Source of the DNA: Chamaelirium japonicum
Lineage: Eukaryota > Streptophyta > Magnoliopsida > Liliales > Melanthiaceae
Assembly (NCBI GenBank): GCA_947650365.1
Contig: OX393550.1
Location: 55,596,069-55,660,068, forward strand
Reading direction: 5' to 3'
Length of the DNA: 64,000 bases
The position numbers were made by a program, and so were the translations under genes. Below the pieces are notes generated by a model. The model was not told where the DNA came from, ran no database searches, and saw nothing but the letters and a program-made list of their open reading frames with translations. Shown here one piece after another: positions 39,444 to 52,439 of this stretch; positions within the stretch are counted from its first letter, which is position 1, and each line of letters opens with the position of its first letter.

Positions 39444-40130
39444 CTAGTTGGCCAGGAATTAGCAAAAATCCCTAGTTTATATCTACCAATGTCATAAGCT
39501 TTCTCAAACTCATGTTTCAGCAAAGACCTCTTCTGTTTTGAATTCAGAGATCAGTCGGAAAACGACGGCAAAATCCTGTTTAATTGTATCTACCAATGTC
39601 ATGAGCTTAAAGTGTCTCCTTACCTGCCAGTTGGCTTTCAGGTTTCTTGACACACCCCTCTCTCGCCAAGTTTCCTTTGTTAGATATTAACACTATCTTA
39701 GCGGGTTGATGCTAGGTTAATAACTGGTCAAAAAAATATTATCGATTTTTTGATCTCATAATTAGATATGGACCTTGTAGTCGATCGGACAACAATGATG
39801 ATATTATGAGGGATTTTTTTATCGCAAAATTGTCGATCATTATTTTAAAACTCAGTCGATACTGGTACGTAATGGTTTTTGGCCAACCATGATCGGTACC
39901 CCATCCTAAAACGGATACCTTCTCCGTATCAGTCAAGTTGTACTCGATAACGATCGGTCTGTGCCTGTGCTGGTACGTCTGAGTTCAACTCGGTATGATA
40001 ATTTTAATAATATTTTTTTATAAGAATACTGGTACCGGTCTTTGTCGAACGCCTACTAACGGTAACAGCTGCTTAAGGATTAGAAAGTGATAGACCATCA
40101 AAGCAGAAGAATCACCTACAGTCGAGGCTC
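39444..40130. other. Unassigned stretch
   Basis: No gene or repeat recognised. Confidence 0.4.
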
Positions 40131-40139
40131 TCATCCAAT

Positions 40140-40260
40140 TCAACCCGAGCTTGACCAACAATAACCATAACCATAACCATCAAGCCATGTCCATGTAATT
40201 GGGATCAGCTTTATGAATCCACTTCGCCATTCATTTCAATTTACGGGTACAACCAGACAA
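40140..40260 (+). repeat. Probable RTE LINE 3' end fragment
   Basis: 'aaccatcaagcc' followed by 'gggatcagctttatgaatcc' resembles the conserved 3' tail of plant RTE LINEs (AACCATCAAGCC...GGGGTCGGCTATATGAATCC type). Three 'ataacc' units precede it. No coding part is attached. Confidence 0.5.
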
Positions 40261-40626
40261 AAAGCTTTATAGACTCTTTATAGATCAGTTACATACTGGT
40301 CCGATCGGTGAATCTCACTCAGCCACCATCCATGGGCAACTGACGGTTGTGATTGGATTTGTAAAGTGTCTCCAAAGCTTTTGTCTCAATAGTATTTTCA
40401 ATTATAACGAAATAAAAAAAAGTTTTTTTTTTTTTTGAGATTAATTGGCTTCCCATATGAGGAAGGGGGTTTGGCTGATACGAAAAAAGTCACCAAAACA
40501 TCACAACAAGAAAATCCAATCGCTCAAAACAAAACTCCAGATAGCTGATTCTCCATTAGGCTCCTCGAATGGGAACGGCTCCTCTTTTTTGACTTCTAGG
40601 GATCCTTCGAGAAGGCTATTGAAGAT

Positions 40627-41227
40627 AGGGGTGGGACTTGGACGGATTGGGCAGGTTGAAAGGTCTGCCCATGCCCAACCTGATTTACAAAAACCTTAGC
40701 TCGTTTTGCTCGTGGAATCTGGGGAAGTCCAAACCGTGCTTGCCCATTAAAGTTGCTCGGGTTGTCCAATTTGCAAAAAAATAGACGAGTTGGACGGGTT
40801 GCCCAATTAGAAATACTTGTGAAATATGAACAGATGGGAAAAAAAATAACCAACAGATCTTTGATTTGCATAAAAAAAATCAACAGATCTTTAATTTGCA
40901 TAAAGAAAACATAAACTCAAATCTATACCTCACATATTCCAAACGAATTTTTAGTATGCAACATCAAACAGACATTCTTCGATTTGCATAAAGAAAACTA
41001 CCAAAGCATAGAAATATAACAAGAAGCTCCACGAGATGCAAGTATGCCACTGTATTTGGGTTCCTCGGGTTGGGAAGACCAGTGCCCAAACCCGTCCAAA
41101 TTGAAATCGGATTGATATTTTTTTGTCCAAATCCGTTCAAGTTTTTAACTAACTTTGTCCATACTTGTCCATTGTTCGGGTTGGAAATATCGGGTTCGGA
41201 TCGAACCCGCCCAAGTCCCACCCCTAG
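40627..41227. mobile_element. hAT-like non-autonomous element, ~600 bp
   Basis: Inverted ends AGGGGTGGGACTTGG and (reverse) AGGGGTGGGACTTGG, with flanking TTGAAGAT on both sides (40619-40626 and 41228-41235), an 8-bp duplication. The right boundary has a two-base uncertainty. Interior words 'gggttgg' and 'gcccaa' are common. Confidence 0.8.
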
Positions 41228-41235
41228 TTGAAGAT

Positions 41236-41620
41236 ACGATAACGGGTGGTCCACTAAGGATATACGAAGTATCAAAAACATCACCACCTAACCCATAACC
41301 CATGTGGGACTAAACACCAACACAACAAACACCCTTAAATTGCATTGCAGAACCAGTAATGACAATAGCTGTTCCTATTTCTTAAAATTTTTCATTTTCC
41401 GTACAAGAATGTTTGAATCCATCGGTGAAGTACAGTGTAAGTACCTTTCTCTTAATTGGGATTTAACCCAAAAGACGATCCACGCGGTATCTCACCGGTT
41501 CTCGTTCGCTGTGCTGTGAAATGCACCGTGTACTGCTTCAGAGAAGGGGTTTTAAAGAAAAACTGCAGAGCTGCGTAAGATCACATGGCATCTGTCAACT
41601 TCCCTTTGACGTTGAAGGCC

Positions 41621-41655
<35 letters not shown>

Positions 41656-42850
41656 GGTGGGTGAGGCAATGCAATGGTCAACAAGTTTGTTGACCGAACA
41701 TATAACCGGTAGCATAACAGGCCAGTAATAATTTGCCATGTGTACAAACTTTATGACAAAAGCTAATTCTAAATACGTGGCGAGTTATTATTGGTCGGTC
41801 ATGGTTCCGGTCAAACAATCCAGTGAACAGATTTTTTTCTCTAATGTATCGGATCACATGCATAACAATTGAAAGGTACCAAACTCCAACAGGGTGGTAC
41901 TGCCCAGTACGTCTGTTAGCTCACTCTCGATCTCTCTCTCTAGACTCTAGCCTTCTCTCTCTCTAGACTCTCTCTCTCTCTCTCTCTCTCTCGTGCAGTA
42001 CGGGCATGATAAGAAAGAGAAAAGGGCCAACAGAAAACTGCCCCTCGGAATGCAGGAGGAAAAGGATAACCAATTTGCTTGGTGTTCGATGAAGGCTTGG
42101 TGGGAAAAGGAGCTTTGTGGTAGTTGTAGTGACAATGTACATAGTGTTATATCGTGTCGGGAGAGTCAGACGGTCATAGGTTTGGGACCACTATCAAGGA
42201 GAAAAAGGGGCCACGCCCATGGGTGGCTTGCGTGCGGGTTGGGTGGCGTGCATGAGATGGACGGTGCCTAAAGTGGGCCCCGTTTCTAAGTTGGATATCC
42301 TAATCAGAGCACGAGCGGCGATGGGTCGGGCTCGGGTCGGACCCTACCCCTAATATCCATACCCATATCTATTTGGGTATAGTAGGGGGGACCATACGAC
42401 CCCATGGATATCGGATATGTATTGAAAGAATTATTGTTCTTCAAGCCAGAGATAAGATTCTTTCATGGTTTCATATCGGTACCGGGCGATCTTAGATACG
42501 CTGAAAGCCAAAGCTGAATCGCAACCGTTAAATGACTATGGCTTTCACCTATCTCTGTAAGCTGAGGTTATAACTTTAGAGAATTTGTGTTGTTTCATAT
42601 TACATTGGTTTTGGTTGGGTTTAAGTTTAGAGGCGGATAGCACACAGTCATTTTTAACGGTCTTATTTTAGGATAGCTCCCTGCAATCATTTCCTCTAAG
42701 TCCAAATCCACACTTTAGTATATTAATTGCAACGGTTCTTTTGGTTAATAAAAGACTAAAATAATCATGGTAAGTTGTCAAATTTAGCAAACTGTCATTG
42801 CCAATATAACTTCATCTGATTCCTATGAAATAAACAGTTTCGAGACCTAT
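41236..42850. other. Unassigned stretch with (GA)n/(TC)n runs
   Basis: (AG)n at about 41624-41654 and (TC)n patches at 41930-41992. A 93-codon frame follows the TC run but is unrecognised and not supported by anything else. Confidence 0.4.
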
Positions 42851-42854
42851 TGTG

Positions 42855-43158
42855 GGACCACTGTAGCAGCTATAGTGATTTTACTGTAGAAGCTATAGTG
42901 AAATCACTGTAGCAACTATAGTGATTTTGTCGTAGCTGCTAAAAAAATATGTTGCTACAATGAAAATACTGTATAAAAAAAACTCAATTTTGTAGCAATA
43001 TTACTCACACTGTAGCAGCTATTGTGAAATTACTATAGCAGCTATAGTGATTTCACCGTGGCTGCGAAAACGTTGCTACAAGAAAATCGTTATAGCAAAG
43101 TACTCATTTTGATAGTAATAGTACTTATTTAATCGAGTATTATTTGCATTGAGTATAT
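42855..43158. repeat. CACTGTAGCAGCTATAGTGA palindromic short repeats
   Basis: At least six degenerate copies of a self-complementary word (for example 'cactgtagcaactatagtga', 'actatagcagctatagtga'). It ends with 'gagtattatttgcattgagt' next to the LTR at 43159; related sequence is found at 61372-61800. Confidence 0.75.
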
Positions 43159-43460
43159 GTGGAGGAGGATTACGACTGTCGCACGATCCCCCTCCAACAA
43201 TCGATTGAAGATTTAACCCTTCAGGATGTGGCACGCTGTGAAGCGCTGAGCTGTCGTGTACCGAGCTATCACATAGACACTGTAGAGTAGAGAGAGTTGA
43301 CACAGGATGTGATGATGAAGTTCGAACGAAGCCTACGTCTCCGTGCAGTAAGACACATGCAACCTTTGAATCCACTATCTCTGAAGATGTTGAGGCACTT
43401 TCGACAGGCCGAGAAGTACTTACACAGGTGAACAGAGGGTGGAGAAGGAGTTTGAAAACC
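43159..43460 (-). repeat. 3' LTR of the gag-only element
   Basis: Matches 60253-60560 over about 300 bases, for example 'ggattacgactgtcg', 'acaggatgtgatgatgaag' and 'ttacacaggtgaacagaggg'. The similarity stops at 'gaaaacc', taken as the LTR edge. Moderate divergence between the two LTRs suggests an older insertion than the nested Copia. Confidence 0.75.
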
Positions 43461-43469
43461 TCCTGCCAA

Positions 43470-43830
43470 GGGTTGGCCGGGTGTGTGCTGGACGACCATC
43501 GCATGAGTCTGCCGACCCGCTGTCCGGGGCCGACCGTCGCACTCACCGACCCCCTATCAGGGGCCGACTGGGTACGCGTTTGCTGATCCGTTGTCCGTGC
43601 TGACCATCGCACCCGCCGACCCCCTGCCAAGGGCCGGCGAGAGGTGTGCCCGTAGTTACCCCCTCCCAGCTAGCCAGGTGATAACCTAGTTGACTGGACT
43701 CCATGGTGCAAATATGGGTTATCGATGTTCAGGTAGGTTTTGATGGGCGTTGGAGAGAATCTGCCGATCCCCTGCCAGGGGTCGACCACTGCGCCCACCA
43801 ACCCCCTGCCAAGGGAATTTTGCAGTAAGC
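43470..43830. repeat. Degenerate repeats of 'ccgaccccctgccaggggcc' type
   Basis: At least five loose copies around 43485-43830 ('gccgacccgctgtccggggc', 'ccccctatcaggggccgac', 'cccctgccaggggtcgacc'). Most can form a short CCCC...GGGG stem. Confidence 0.65.
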
Positions 43831-43965
43831 CCCCCAAAGGGGTCTGGATTTGCAGTAATCCCTCCAAAAAGGGGAGGGGGCTGTTTTGCAGTAAGCCCCC
43901 CCAAAAGGGGGCTGTTTTACAATAAGCCCCCCCTGGCGGGGGCTGATTTAGTGCAACCCCCCTTG
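43815..43965. repeat. Four ~33-bp units with C-run/G-run stems
   Basis: Units beginning 'tttgcagtaagcccccc' (near 43818, 43849, 43885) and 'ttttacaataagcccccc' (near 43915), each followed by 'aaagggg' or 'gcggggg'. Each unit can fold into a C/G stem-loop. Confidence 0.8.
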
Positions 43966-44159
43966 TCGGAGAAGGAGGAGAAAGTCAGAGGGAGGGAGAG
44001 TGCTCAACCTCCCCTGCTATTTTCGATGTCGTCGAAGGAGGAGACCGGGGGTTAGCAAGGCTCGACCCCCGACCGCTGTCATCGTCGTTGAAGGTGGAGA
44101 TCAGGGGGGAGCAAGGCTCGACTCCCTTATGTCGTTGCCATCACCGTCGAAGGAGAGTG

Positions 44160-44690
44160 ATGTTCGGTGACAATCTTTGAGAGCCGAAGCAGTGAACGCT
44201 TCGAACCTTGTCTGCGAGTGCCGAAGAGGGGTCGTTCAAGCTTCATCGTCAAATACTGAGGGCAGGGCCTCGGGCTTCGTCTTTAAGTGATGAAGTGGAG
44301 GCTTCGAACTTTGTCGTCGAATGCCCAAACGATGCGAAGCACCTCAGACGAATCACCTTGGCCTTTGTCAGCAAGCGCCCTCGCACTATCTGCGAGCGCC
44401 GAGGTGGTGTGAATCACCTCGGACTTTGTCGGCAAGCGCCAAGGTGGTGCGAAGCACCTCGGACTCTACCGGTGAGCGCCGAAGCGGTGCGAAGCACCTT
44501 GCACTGTGTGATGAGGCGGTGAAAAGCATTTTGGACTTTGTCTGCGAGCGCCGAGGCAGTGCGGAGCGCCTTGAACTTTTTGAGTGCCCGTGAACACTAA
44601 AGGCATAGCCTTGGGTTTTGTTTGGATACTGAGGCGGCAAAGCTTGCCTCAGAATTTTTCTTCGAATGCTAAGGGCGGAGCCTTGGGCTT
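44160..44690. repeat. ~46-48-bp tandem units
   Basis: Copies such as 'gccgaggtggtgtgaatcac' + 'ctcgg' near 44399 and 44447 fold into CCGAGGTG...CACCTCGG stems. They look like half-units of the 95-base array that follows. Confidence 0.75.
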
Positions 44691-47077
44691 AGATGGTGTC
44701 GACGTCTCAGGCTTTGTCTGGAGCCGAGGCGACGGAGCCTGCCTCGGGCTTTGCTTTTGAATGCCAAGGTGTCACCTTGGGCCGAGACAATATTGCCGTC
44801 TCGGGCTTTGTCAGACGCCGAGGTGGCAAAGCCTGCCTCAGATTTTGTCTTCGACTGCAAAGGTTGTCTCCTTGGGCCAAAACGATGTCGACATCTCAGG
44901 CTTTGTCAGGCGCTGAAGCGGGGAAGTCTACCTCAGACTTTGTCTTAGACTGCCAAGGCTATCTCCTTGGGTCGAGACGATGTTGACATCTCGGGCTTTG
45001 TCAGGCGTCGAGGCAAGGAAGCTTGTCTCGGACTTTATCTTCAACTGCCAAGGTTGTTTCCTTAGGCCGATCGAGACAATGTCGATGTCTCGGGCTTCAT
45101 CAGGCACCGACGCGGGGAAGCCTGCCTCGGACTTTATCTTCAATGACCAAGTTGTCTCCTTGGGCTGAGATGATGTCGACGTCTATGGCTTCGTCAGGCG
45201 CCAAGACGGGGAAGCCTGTCTCGGACTTTGTCTTCGATTACCAAGGTTGTCTTCTTGGACCGAGACGATGTTGATATCTCGGGCTTCGTCAGGCACCGAG
45301 GTAGGGAAATATGCCTCGGACTTTGTCTTAGACTGCCAAGGTTGTCTCATTGGGCCGAGACCATGTCGATGTCTTGGGCTTTGTTAGGTACCGAAGCGGT
45401 GAAGCCTGCCTCGGACTTTGTCTTCGATTGTCAAGGGTTGTCTCCTTGGGCTGAGATGATGTCGACGTCTCGGGCTTTGCCGGGCACCGAGGCGGCAAAG
45501 CCTACCTCGAACTTTGTCTTCGACAGCCAAGGTTTTCTCCGTGGGCCGAGACGATATCGACGTCTTGGGCTTCGTCAGGCGCTGAGGCGGGAAAGCCTGC
45601 CTTGGATTTTGTTTTAGACTGCTAAGGCTATCTCCGTGGGCTGAGATGATGTCGACGTCTCGAGCTTCATCAAGCACCGAGGCGACGAAGTATGTGTCGG
45701 ACTTTGTCTTTGATTGCCAAGGTTGTCTCATTGGGCCAAGACAATGTCGACATCTTGGGCTTCGTCAGGTGCTGAGTCAGAGAAGCCTGCCTCGGACTTT
45801 GTCTTAGACTGCCAAGGCTGTCTCCTTGGTCCGAGATGATATCGACGTCTTAGTTCGTCAGGCACCGAGGCAGCGAAGTCTGCCTCAAACTTTCTCTTTG
45901 ACTGCTAAGTTTCTCTCCTTGGGCCGAGATGATGTCGATGTCTTGGGATTCATCAGGCATCGAAGCGGCTTAGCCTGCCTCTGACTTTGTCTTAGACTGC
46001 CAAGGCTATTTCCTTTGGTCAAGATGATATTGGCGTCTTGGGCTTCGTCAGGCGTCAAAACGTCGAAGCCTGCCTCAGACTTTCTTCGACTGCCAAGGTT
46101 GTCTACTTCGGCCGAGACAATGTTGATGTCTCGGGCTTCGTCAGGCACACAGGTGGTGAAGCCTGCCTCGAACTTTTACTTCGACTACCAAGGTTGCCAC
46201 CTTGGGGCAAGACAATGTTGATGTTTCGGACTTCGTCTGGTACCGAGGCGGCGGAGCCTGCCTCGGGCTTTGCTTTCGAATATCAAGGTTGTCACCTTGG
46301 GCCAAGACAATGTCATCGTCTTGGGCTTTTTCTGGTACCGAGGCGGCAAAGTCTACCTCGGGCTTTGTTTTCGATTGTCAAGGCTGTCACCTTGGGTTGA
46401 GACTATGCTGTCGTCTCAGGCTTTGGAGGGTACCGAGGTAGCGATGTCTGCTTCGGACTTTGCTTTTGAATGCCTAGGCTATCACCTTGGGCCGAGATAA
46501 TGTCGTTGTCTAGGGCTTTGTCTGGTGCTGAGGCAGCGGAGTCTGCCTCGGGCTTTGCTTTCGAATGCCAAGGTTGTCACCTTAGCCCGTGACAATGTCG
46601 ATGTCTCAAGCTTCGTCTTGTGCCGAGGTGGCAGAGCTTGTCTCGGGCTTTGCTTTCAAATGTCAAGGCTGTCACCTTAGACCGAGACAATGTCGTCGTC
46701 TAGGACTTTGTCTGGTGTCGAGGCGGTCGAGTTTGCCTCGGGCTTTTCTTTCGAATGCCAAGGCTGTCACCTTGGGCTGAGATGATGCCGTTGTCTCGGG
46801 CTTTGGAGGGTACCGAGATGGCAATGCCTGCCTTGGACTTTGCTTTGGAATGACAAGGCCATCACCTTAGGCCGAGACAATGTTGTCATCTCGGACTTTG
46901 TTTGGTACCGAGGTGGCGAAGTCTGCCTCGAGCTTTGCTTTTGAATGTCAAGGCTGTCACCTTGGGCCGAGACGATGCCACAGTCTCGGGCTTTGGAGGG
47001 TGCCGAGGTGGCAAAGCCTGCCTCAGAATTTGTCTTTTGATGCCAAGGCTGTATCCTTGGACCGAGATGATGCCGTC
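44690..47077. repeat. ~95-bp tandem array, about 25 units
   Basis: Spacing between equivalent points is 94-99 bases (for example 44890, 44985, 45084, 45178). Each unit holds three short inverted repeats: CCGAGGC...GCCTCGG, CCAAGG...CCTTGG and CCGAGACG...CGTCTCGG. Copies differ by perhaps 10-20%. About two more units continue at 57138-57300 beyond the Copia insertion. Frames such as MSTSRALSG... across it are not genes. Confidence 0.9.
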
Positions 47078-49405
47078 TGTTGGGTTAAATCCATGGTAGA
47101 GGCCCGCAGCGGAAGCAAAGTGAAGGTCCGAGGACCGTAGGCGATGTGCGTTACATATCAAAATTTTTATCGAAACGATCTACATATGCGTGTATGAATC
47201 TAGCATGGCAACTACGCGAACCCCTAACGACGATCTAACGTGAAAGAACAATCTAGCATGTATGCATGTTCTAATTATGTTAGATCTACTTGTTAGAGAT
47301 CATACATGCGTGCGGAATCTTTCACCGCGACAAATTTCTTCTTTGTCGATGGAGACGGGCTACGGATCTGCTCGATATAGCTTCGGTGCGACGGCCATAA
47401 CTTTCTGTTCCGAACTCCGATTGGGCTGAAATTTGGACTGCAGGTAGCCAACTTCGAGACGCAACTTTTGCAACAAGTTTCATGTCGTTTGGAATTCTGT
47501 AGCTCCCGGAATCAAAAAAACAATGCTGATTTTCTATGCAGATTCTGGACAGCAAAAGGTTGCGGGAGACGCCTTCTAGTTCACCCGATCTCACATTATG
47601 CACGGCACCTCGTCGATGGATCTCTGAGTGCCTCCATACGACGAGCCTTCTCCTTCTACGAAACACAACGTGAGGAAGACGAGTCGCCATCCAATGGCGC
47701 AAGCGAGGGAGAGAGAGACGAGAGAGGAGATGCGAAGAGAGGAGAGGGGGCGGCTAGGGTTTCCCCATGCCATGGCCGGCCCTAGGGCTTGCCCATGCTC
47801 CATAATTTCGTCCCCCCCTCTCTCCCTATACATATATATAGCCGGCCTATCCATATGGATAAGGACAGTTTGGATAAGGATGACTGATTCAATCCTTTTC
47901 CCTATATATCTCTTATTTATCTCTATCTTTTCCTTGGTTTTGAAAACGGTCAAAACCAGCCCATTTTCTGCGCCTAATGACCGGCCCTTTCATCGGAGGC
48001 AGCAACCTCCTGAAACCAATAGGGCCGGCCTTGATCAGTCTCTCAACACTTAGGGTCGGCCCCCTTAGTGCATAGTGACGCATGGTATGACCAAAACGCC
48101 CTTATGACACTAGTTGGCCGTTCCTCGTGTACGAGACTTTGCAAGGCACACATAAGTGAAGTGCACCAGTGATTTCACTATTCTCTGAGGTTCCCTTTGG
48201 GTTCCCCTAGTGAAGTCAACTAGTCAACTCGCAACATGTCCCGGTGCATCGCACACATGTGGCAAAGTCCACTTATGACAAGGAATTGCTACATGCGTCT
48301 CTGCATTAACCTAGGGTTTCCCCTTAGTGCACACACGTAGCTACGCATCTACCGTGCACTAGTGCGAAGCACTCACGGAGTGTAGGCTTGGACTTCTCGC
48401 TTCCTCTAACTACGTTCTGTGTTTCGACGAGATGGTATAAGAACCATACATAATGTCGATAAGGTGGAACCTTCAGGTTCCAGGGTTCATGGCTTCCAAC
48501 TCAGACTCGATCGACACACTACCCGAGTGTACCATCGATCCTCTGAGTCCGAGTTAACCTGCGTAGCCACCCAGAGTGCGACACAGGCTGCACTCCAATT
48601 TCCCCGGACTTACTATGTTCTCCCTTATACCCCTGCTCTCCGCTTAGTATGGTAAACTCGCTGTCCCTCCACTGGTGCCATGACGCAACTCGAGCGGTGG
48701 AGAATACCGTCAGACTCGAGTGCTCATATGACTCGGTTCCTTCCAGGTTGACCATGTACATCGTACCTCCGATAACTCTGCCGAGTAACCGGATCCGTCA
48801 CCAGTCGAACTTATGACCACCTGGCCAGGGTTTAATACGACGTAGGTCAGACCAAGGAACGCACCTCCCGTTAGGGGTGTGGATAGCCTGCAGGAGTGAC
48901 ATGCTGATGCAATGCCAGCCGGGTAACCCAGTACACCGTGGTTTTGGATCACTGCATCCGGATCCTCACACATTGGTGCGCCAAAGCACCACACAACTGG
49001 TTAGTCCACCAGACATGGCTCCTCAGGGTTTAGGACCGTTTTACCCTAAGCAAAAACACGGTTTAGTGCACCGGTGTCTGCTCACCGATCTGTGCACCGT
49101 GTTGGTTCCGTTCGGCCACAGACACTGTGCCTGGTAATGACTGTGGTGGAGACACCCACGCTCTGTCATCCCAACAGCTTATCCTGATAGGGCGACCAAC
49201 CCTAATCAGAGCTGCGAGCGCATTTAGGTTACATGGGACCAATCCCTTGAGTCTCCCACTCAAGTGGATTACCATGTAGCCATGGCTCTCTGTTCTGTAA
49301 TCAGAACACGTACTAAGGTACGTACCAATATGCATTCCTATACTATCAACCATACATAGCTAAACTATAGGTTTTTACGAGCTGTAGACCTCACCAATTC
49401 TAACA
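47078..49405 (-). repeat. Copia 3' LTR
   Basis: 2328 bases, TGTTGGGTTAAATCC...CCAATTCTAACA in plus orientation. Several apparent frames inside (for example 47628-48053) recur in the other LTR and are not genes. Confidence 0.95.
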
Positions 49406-49420
49406 ATCTCCCACTAGGTC
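49406..49420 (-). other. Copia polypurine tract
   Basis: The minus strand reads CCTAGTGGGAGAT directly before the 3' LTR, the usual Copia form. Confidence 0.85.
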
Positions 49421-49659
49421 TAACGAGGAATAACGGTGTTGAGCTCTGTAGCTTCTACATGCTGCCCAAAAGCCTTTGCAGGAATTCCCTAAAGGAATTG
49501 GCAACATTGTCTGTAGATTCCACCTCAGTATCGCTACTTGCATTTCCTCCTATAACTGTCAGATCAAGTGGAGTTTGTACTTGATGGGTTTCCCCTAATG
49601 GTGGTGCCTAGTCTTCTTGGACTTTGCTTACCGCTCTTCTGTTGGCAAGAACAGATACC

Positions 49660-50700
49660 TGAGCCTCTGGTACGCGTCCCAAGTTCTGTAAGAACTTCCT
49701 AAGCCTTACCACCTGATATACTACCTCGCACGCAACAACGTGCTAAGCCTCTATGGTAGAGTCTGTGATGCACTCTTGCTTCACACTCTACCAACTACCG
49801 CTTCTAATCCCAAGATAAAAATAATCCCTGAAACCGATTCTCTGGTACACACATCTGACACCAAAGTCAGATCCTGTGTGTCCAATCGATATCAGGACAT
49901 GTGAAGTGCAAGCTAACTCACAATCCTTACTTAATGAGGATTTCTGAGTATACCCTTCACATCGGTCCAAAGATCTAGACCCGGGTTCGACTGAAACCGA
50001 CCCATCTTCCTGCTGCGCAATAGATATCTAGCCTCGTAAACCGAATCTGGCTAGAATCTTATCTTCATGCGTAGCCTGTGACAGTAAGAGAATCTTGCTC
50101 TGGTTATCTCGAGTTACCTTGATTCCCAAAGCATAACTCGCCTCACTAGGGTCTTTCACATCGAATTGTGATGACTACAAATCTTTATCGTAAACAATAT
50201 TCCTACGTCATTTTTAATCAGTAGAATATCGTTAACGTAAAGTACTAAATATACCCTTGTAGCTATTTCACCTTTCCTGTACCATCTTGGTTTATCCTCA
50301 TTCTGATCAAATCCGTGTTAGCGGATTCCCTTGATCAAAATAGATATTCCAACCTGGATGCTTGCATCAGTCCATAAATGGACCGTTGCAACTTGCATTC
50401 CAAATCTTCCTAACCTACTGACACAAAGCTTGGGGCTACATCATCCATATGTCCTTTCTAAATTCCCGTTAGGGAATAACTGTCTTGACATCCATCAACC
50501 AGATCTCCCAACTATAATGGGCTGTGATGGATTAAGAGGATCCGTTATAGACTTAGGCATAGCTACCAGTGAGATGGTTTTGACATAGTCAATCCCTTCT
50601 CCTTTGGTAACTAATCTAGCTACTTAAGTCTTAACCGGGTGCTCTTCTTATACACCTCCTACATCCCGAAGGGTGATAGTGCTATAAGTGTCAAGACTGT
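49660..50700 (-). mobile_element. Copia RT-RNase H region (fossil)
   Basis: Minus-strand words: CKLQRSIYGL-type sequence near 50350-50400 and LYVNDILLIKNDVG (a variant of the YVDD catalytic box) near 50190-50260. RNase H-type remnants lie nearer the left LTR. Broken. Confidence 0.8.
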
Positions 50701-51449
50701 TCCAAGGGACATTGATGCAAGCTTGCCTCCATGGTCTTTTGTCAGTCAGAGCTGTCGGAAGCTCCCACTACTTCTTCGTAGCTCTAGGGATCATCCTCCT
50801 GAAACTCTGGATTAACTATCAAAGTTTCTCCATAGTATCCTTCAGGAGCTCTGATGGTCCCACAACGATGAGGTGGTGGTGGTACAAAGGAAGCTCCCAC
50901 TACTTCTTCGTAGCTCTAGGGATCATCCTCCTGAAACTCTGGATTAACTATCGAAGTTTCTCCATAGTATCTTTCAGGAGCTCTGATGGTCCCACAACGA
51001 CGAAGTGGTGGTGGTACAAAAGTGAATTGTTTCTACAGTGTCTGGTATACTAGTTTCTTGTATCATCTACTCCCACTACGTTTTCAAATGCGCACTCTCT
51101 ACCAGTATCCAGTAGTTCACCCAGAACTACCTTACCGGTAAACTTATGGTCTATAATATAATTCTGATCTAGGTAGATGGTATTCGTAGAAACGATTACC
51201 TTCAAAACCTCAAGATCATATAACAGTCCACCTTATGCCTCCTAAGGGTAACCTACAAACAGATATACCTGGAACTACATCTCCATCTCATCCCTCTTGT
51301 CCTTTTGCACAAGTGCAGGACAACCCTATATCTCGAGACTCTATAGTGTCAGCTTTCGCTTAGACCATAGCTCTCTATAGGTCTGAGGCACTGATCTAGA
51401 TGAGAGAGAGTTTCAGATATAAGCTACTATTTTAAGGTACAACCCCACC

Positions 51450-51680
51450 AAAGGGTGGGTAGTACATTTGACAATATTCATCATACTACGGACCATGTCA
51501 AACAGAGTCCGATTCCTTCTCTCGAAGACTTCATTCTGACGTGTCATCCTTGGAGCATTTAACTGGGAGATAATCCCATGCTCCTTTAGGATCCTATGGA
51601 ACTCGTCTGATAGTGACTTATTCCTTCGATTAAATCGAAGAGTCTTCTATTGTCTAGACGCTCTTGGAACCATAGACGTC
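51450..51680 (-). mobile_element. Copia integrase region (fossil)
   Basis: Minus-strand words FHRILKEHGIISQLNAP, ERRNRTLFDMVRSMMNI are the conserved C-terminal part of the Copia integrase core. Broken. Confidence 0.85.
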
Positions 51681-52439
51681 AAAATAACTAACACCAATAC
51701 CTTAGTGGCCCTTTTAGTTATTCTGTCTTCCAGATAACACTCATAGGTTAGAAGGATCTCCGATGAATCTGTGAACAGAAACTCAGCCTTCTTTTACCTC
51801 TGAATTTATCTGAGGCAGAATATCTAAATAAGAGGGGTCACAAATGGGATAGCTTCTCCGAAGGATTTAGATGAATTTCAATTAGACGCTGCAGCTGTCA
51901 TGAAATCTATTTCCGAATTAGGATTAAATACAAAGAGATTTTTCTGATCTATTCCTCTAACTATGAAGCTATCTATTCAGTTTAAGATACACACTCACGG
52001 TGCTGTCTAAAACTAAAAAACTTCATTTACCAAGAAGGAAACAGAACTATATCTCTAAAAACAGAATCCGTATTTCGGAAAACTAAGACAATCATACCTA
52101 ACATCTTCCGCAGCGGCTTATGGCATCAGTACCTATGTTAGGATTACGTCACTATAAAGTAGCCTTCTGCTTTTCTTGAATCTTTGTAGATCCGAAGTCT
52201 ACATTCCAAGGAGCATAAGAGCTGCTACTAGATAGCGACTTTACTCCTAACATCCTGAGGCCATACTCAATCTTCAAATACCCCCTATTCTCGCCAAAAC
52301 AGAAACACTTCCGTCTTTAGCGTTACTAGACTTAAGAGTCCACACCAGTTTCTGCACTATAATAGTTTTCGATCTCTGATAAGTTACTTCCTTAGGTTCT
52401 TCTAAAGAAGGCCTAGGCTAAGCACTAAAGGCTTTGCCT

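Noticed and set aside
40158-40182. Telomere-like 'ataacc' repeats
   Set aside because: Only three units and not the plant telomere word; more likely the variable tail next to an RTE 3' end.
42001-42271. Frame after the TC run at 41.96-41.99 kb as a host gene
   Set aside because: Unrecognised, the start codon is uncertain, and there is no splice or domain support.
44160-47077. CRISPR-like array (regular repeats)
   Set aside because: Units are contiguous and diverged with no unique spacers, and the context is a plant LTR element.
44193-47161. Many overlapping frames of 60-130 codons in the 95-bp array, such as MSTSRALSG-type repeats
   Set aside because: They follow the tandem unit, change frame between units and are open on both strands; no family resemblance.
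47628-48053. 141-codon frame and its copy at 55457-55729
   Set aside because: Both lie at the same place in the two Copia LTRs; LTR sequence, with no known protein.
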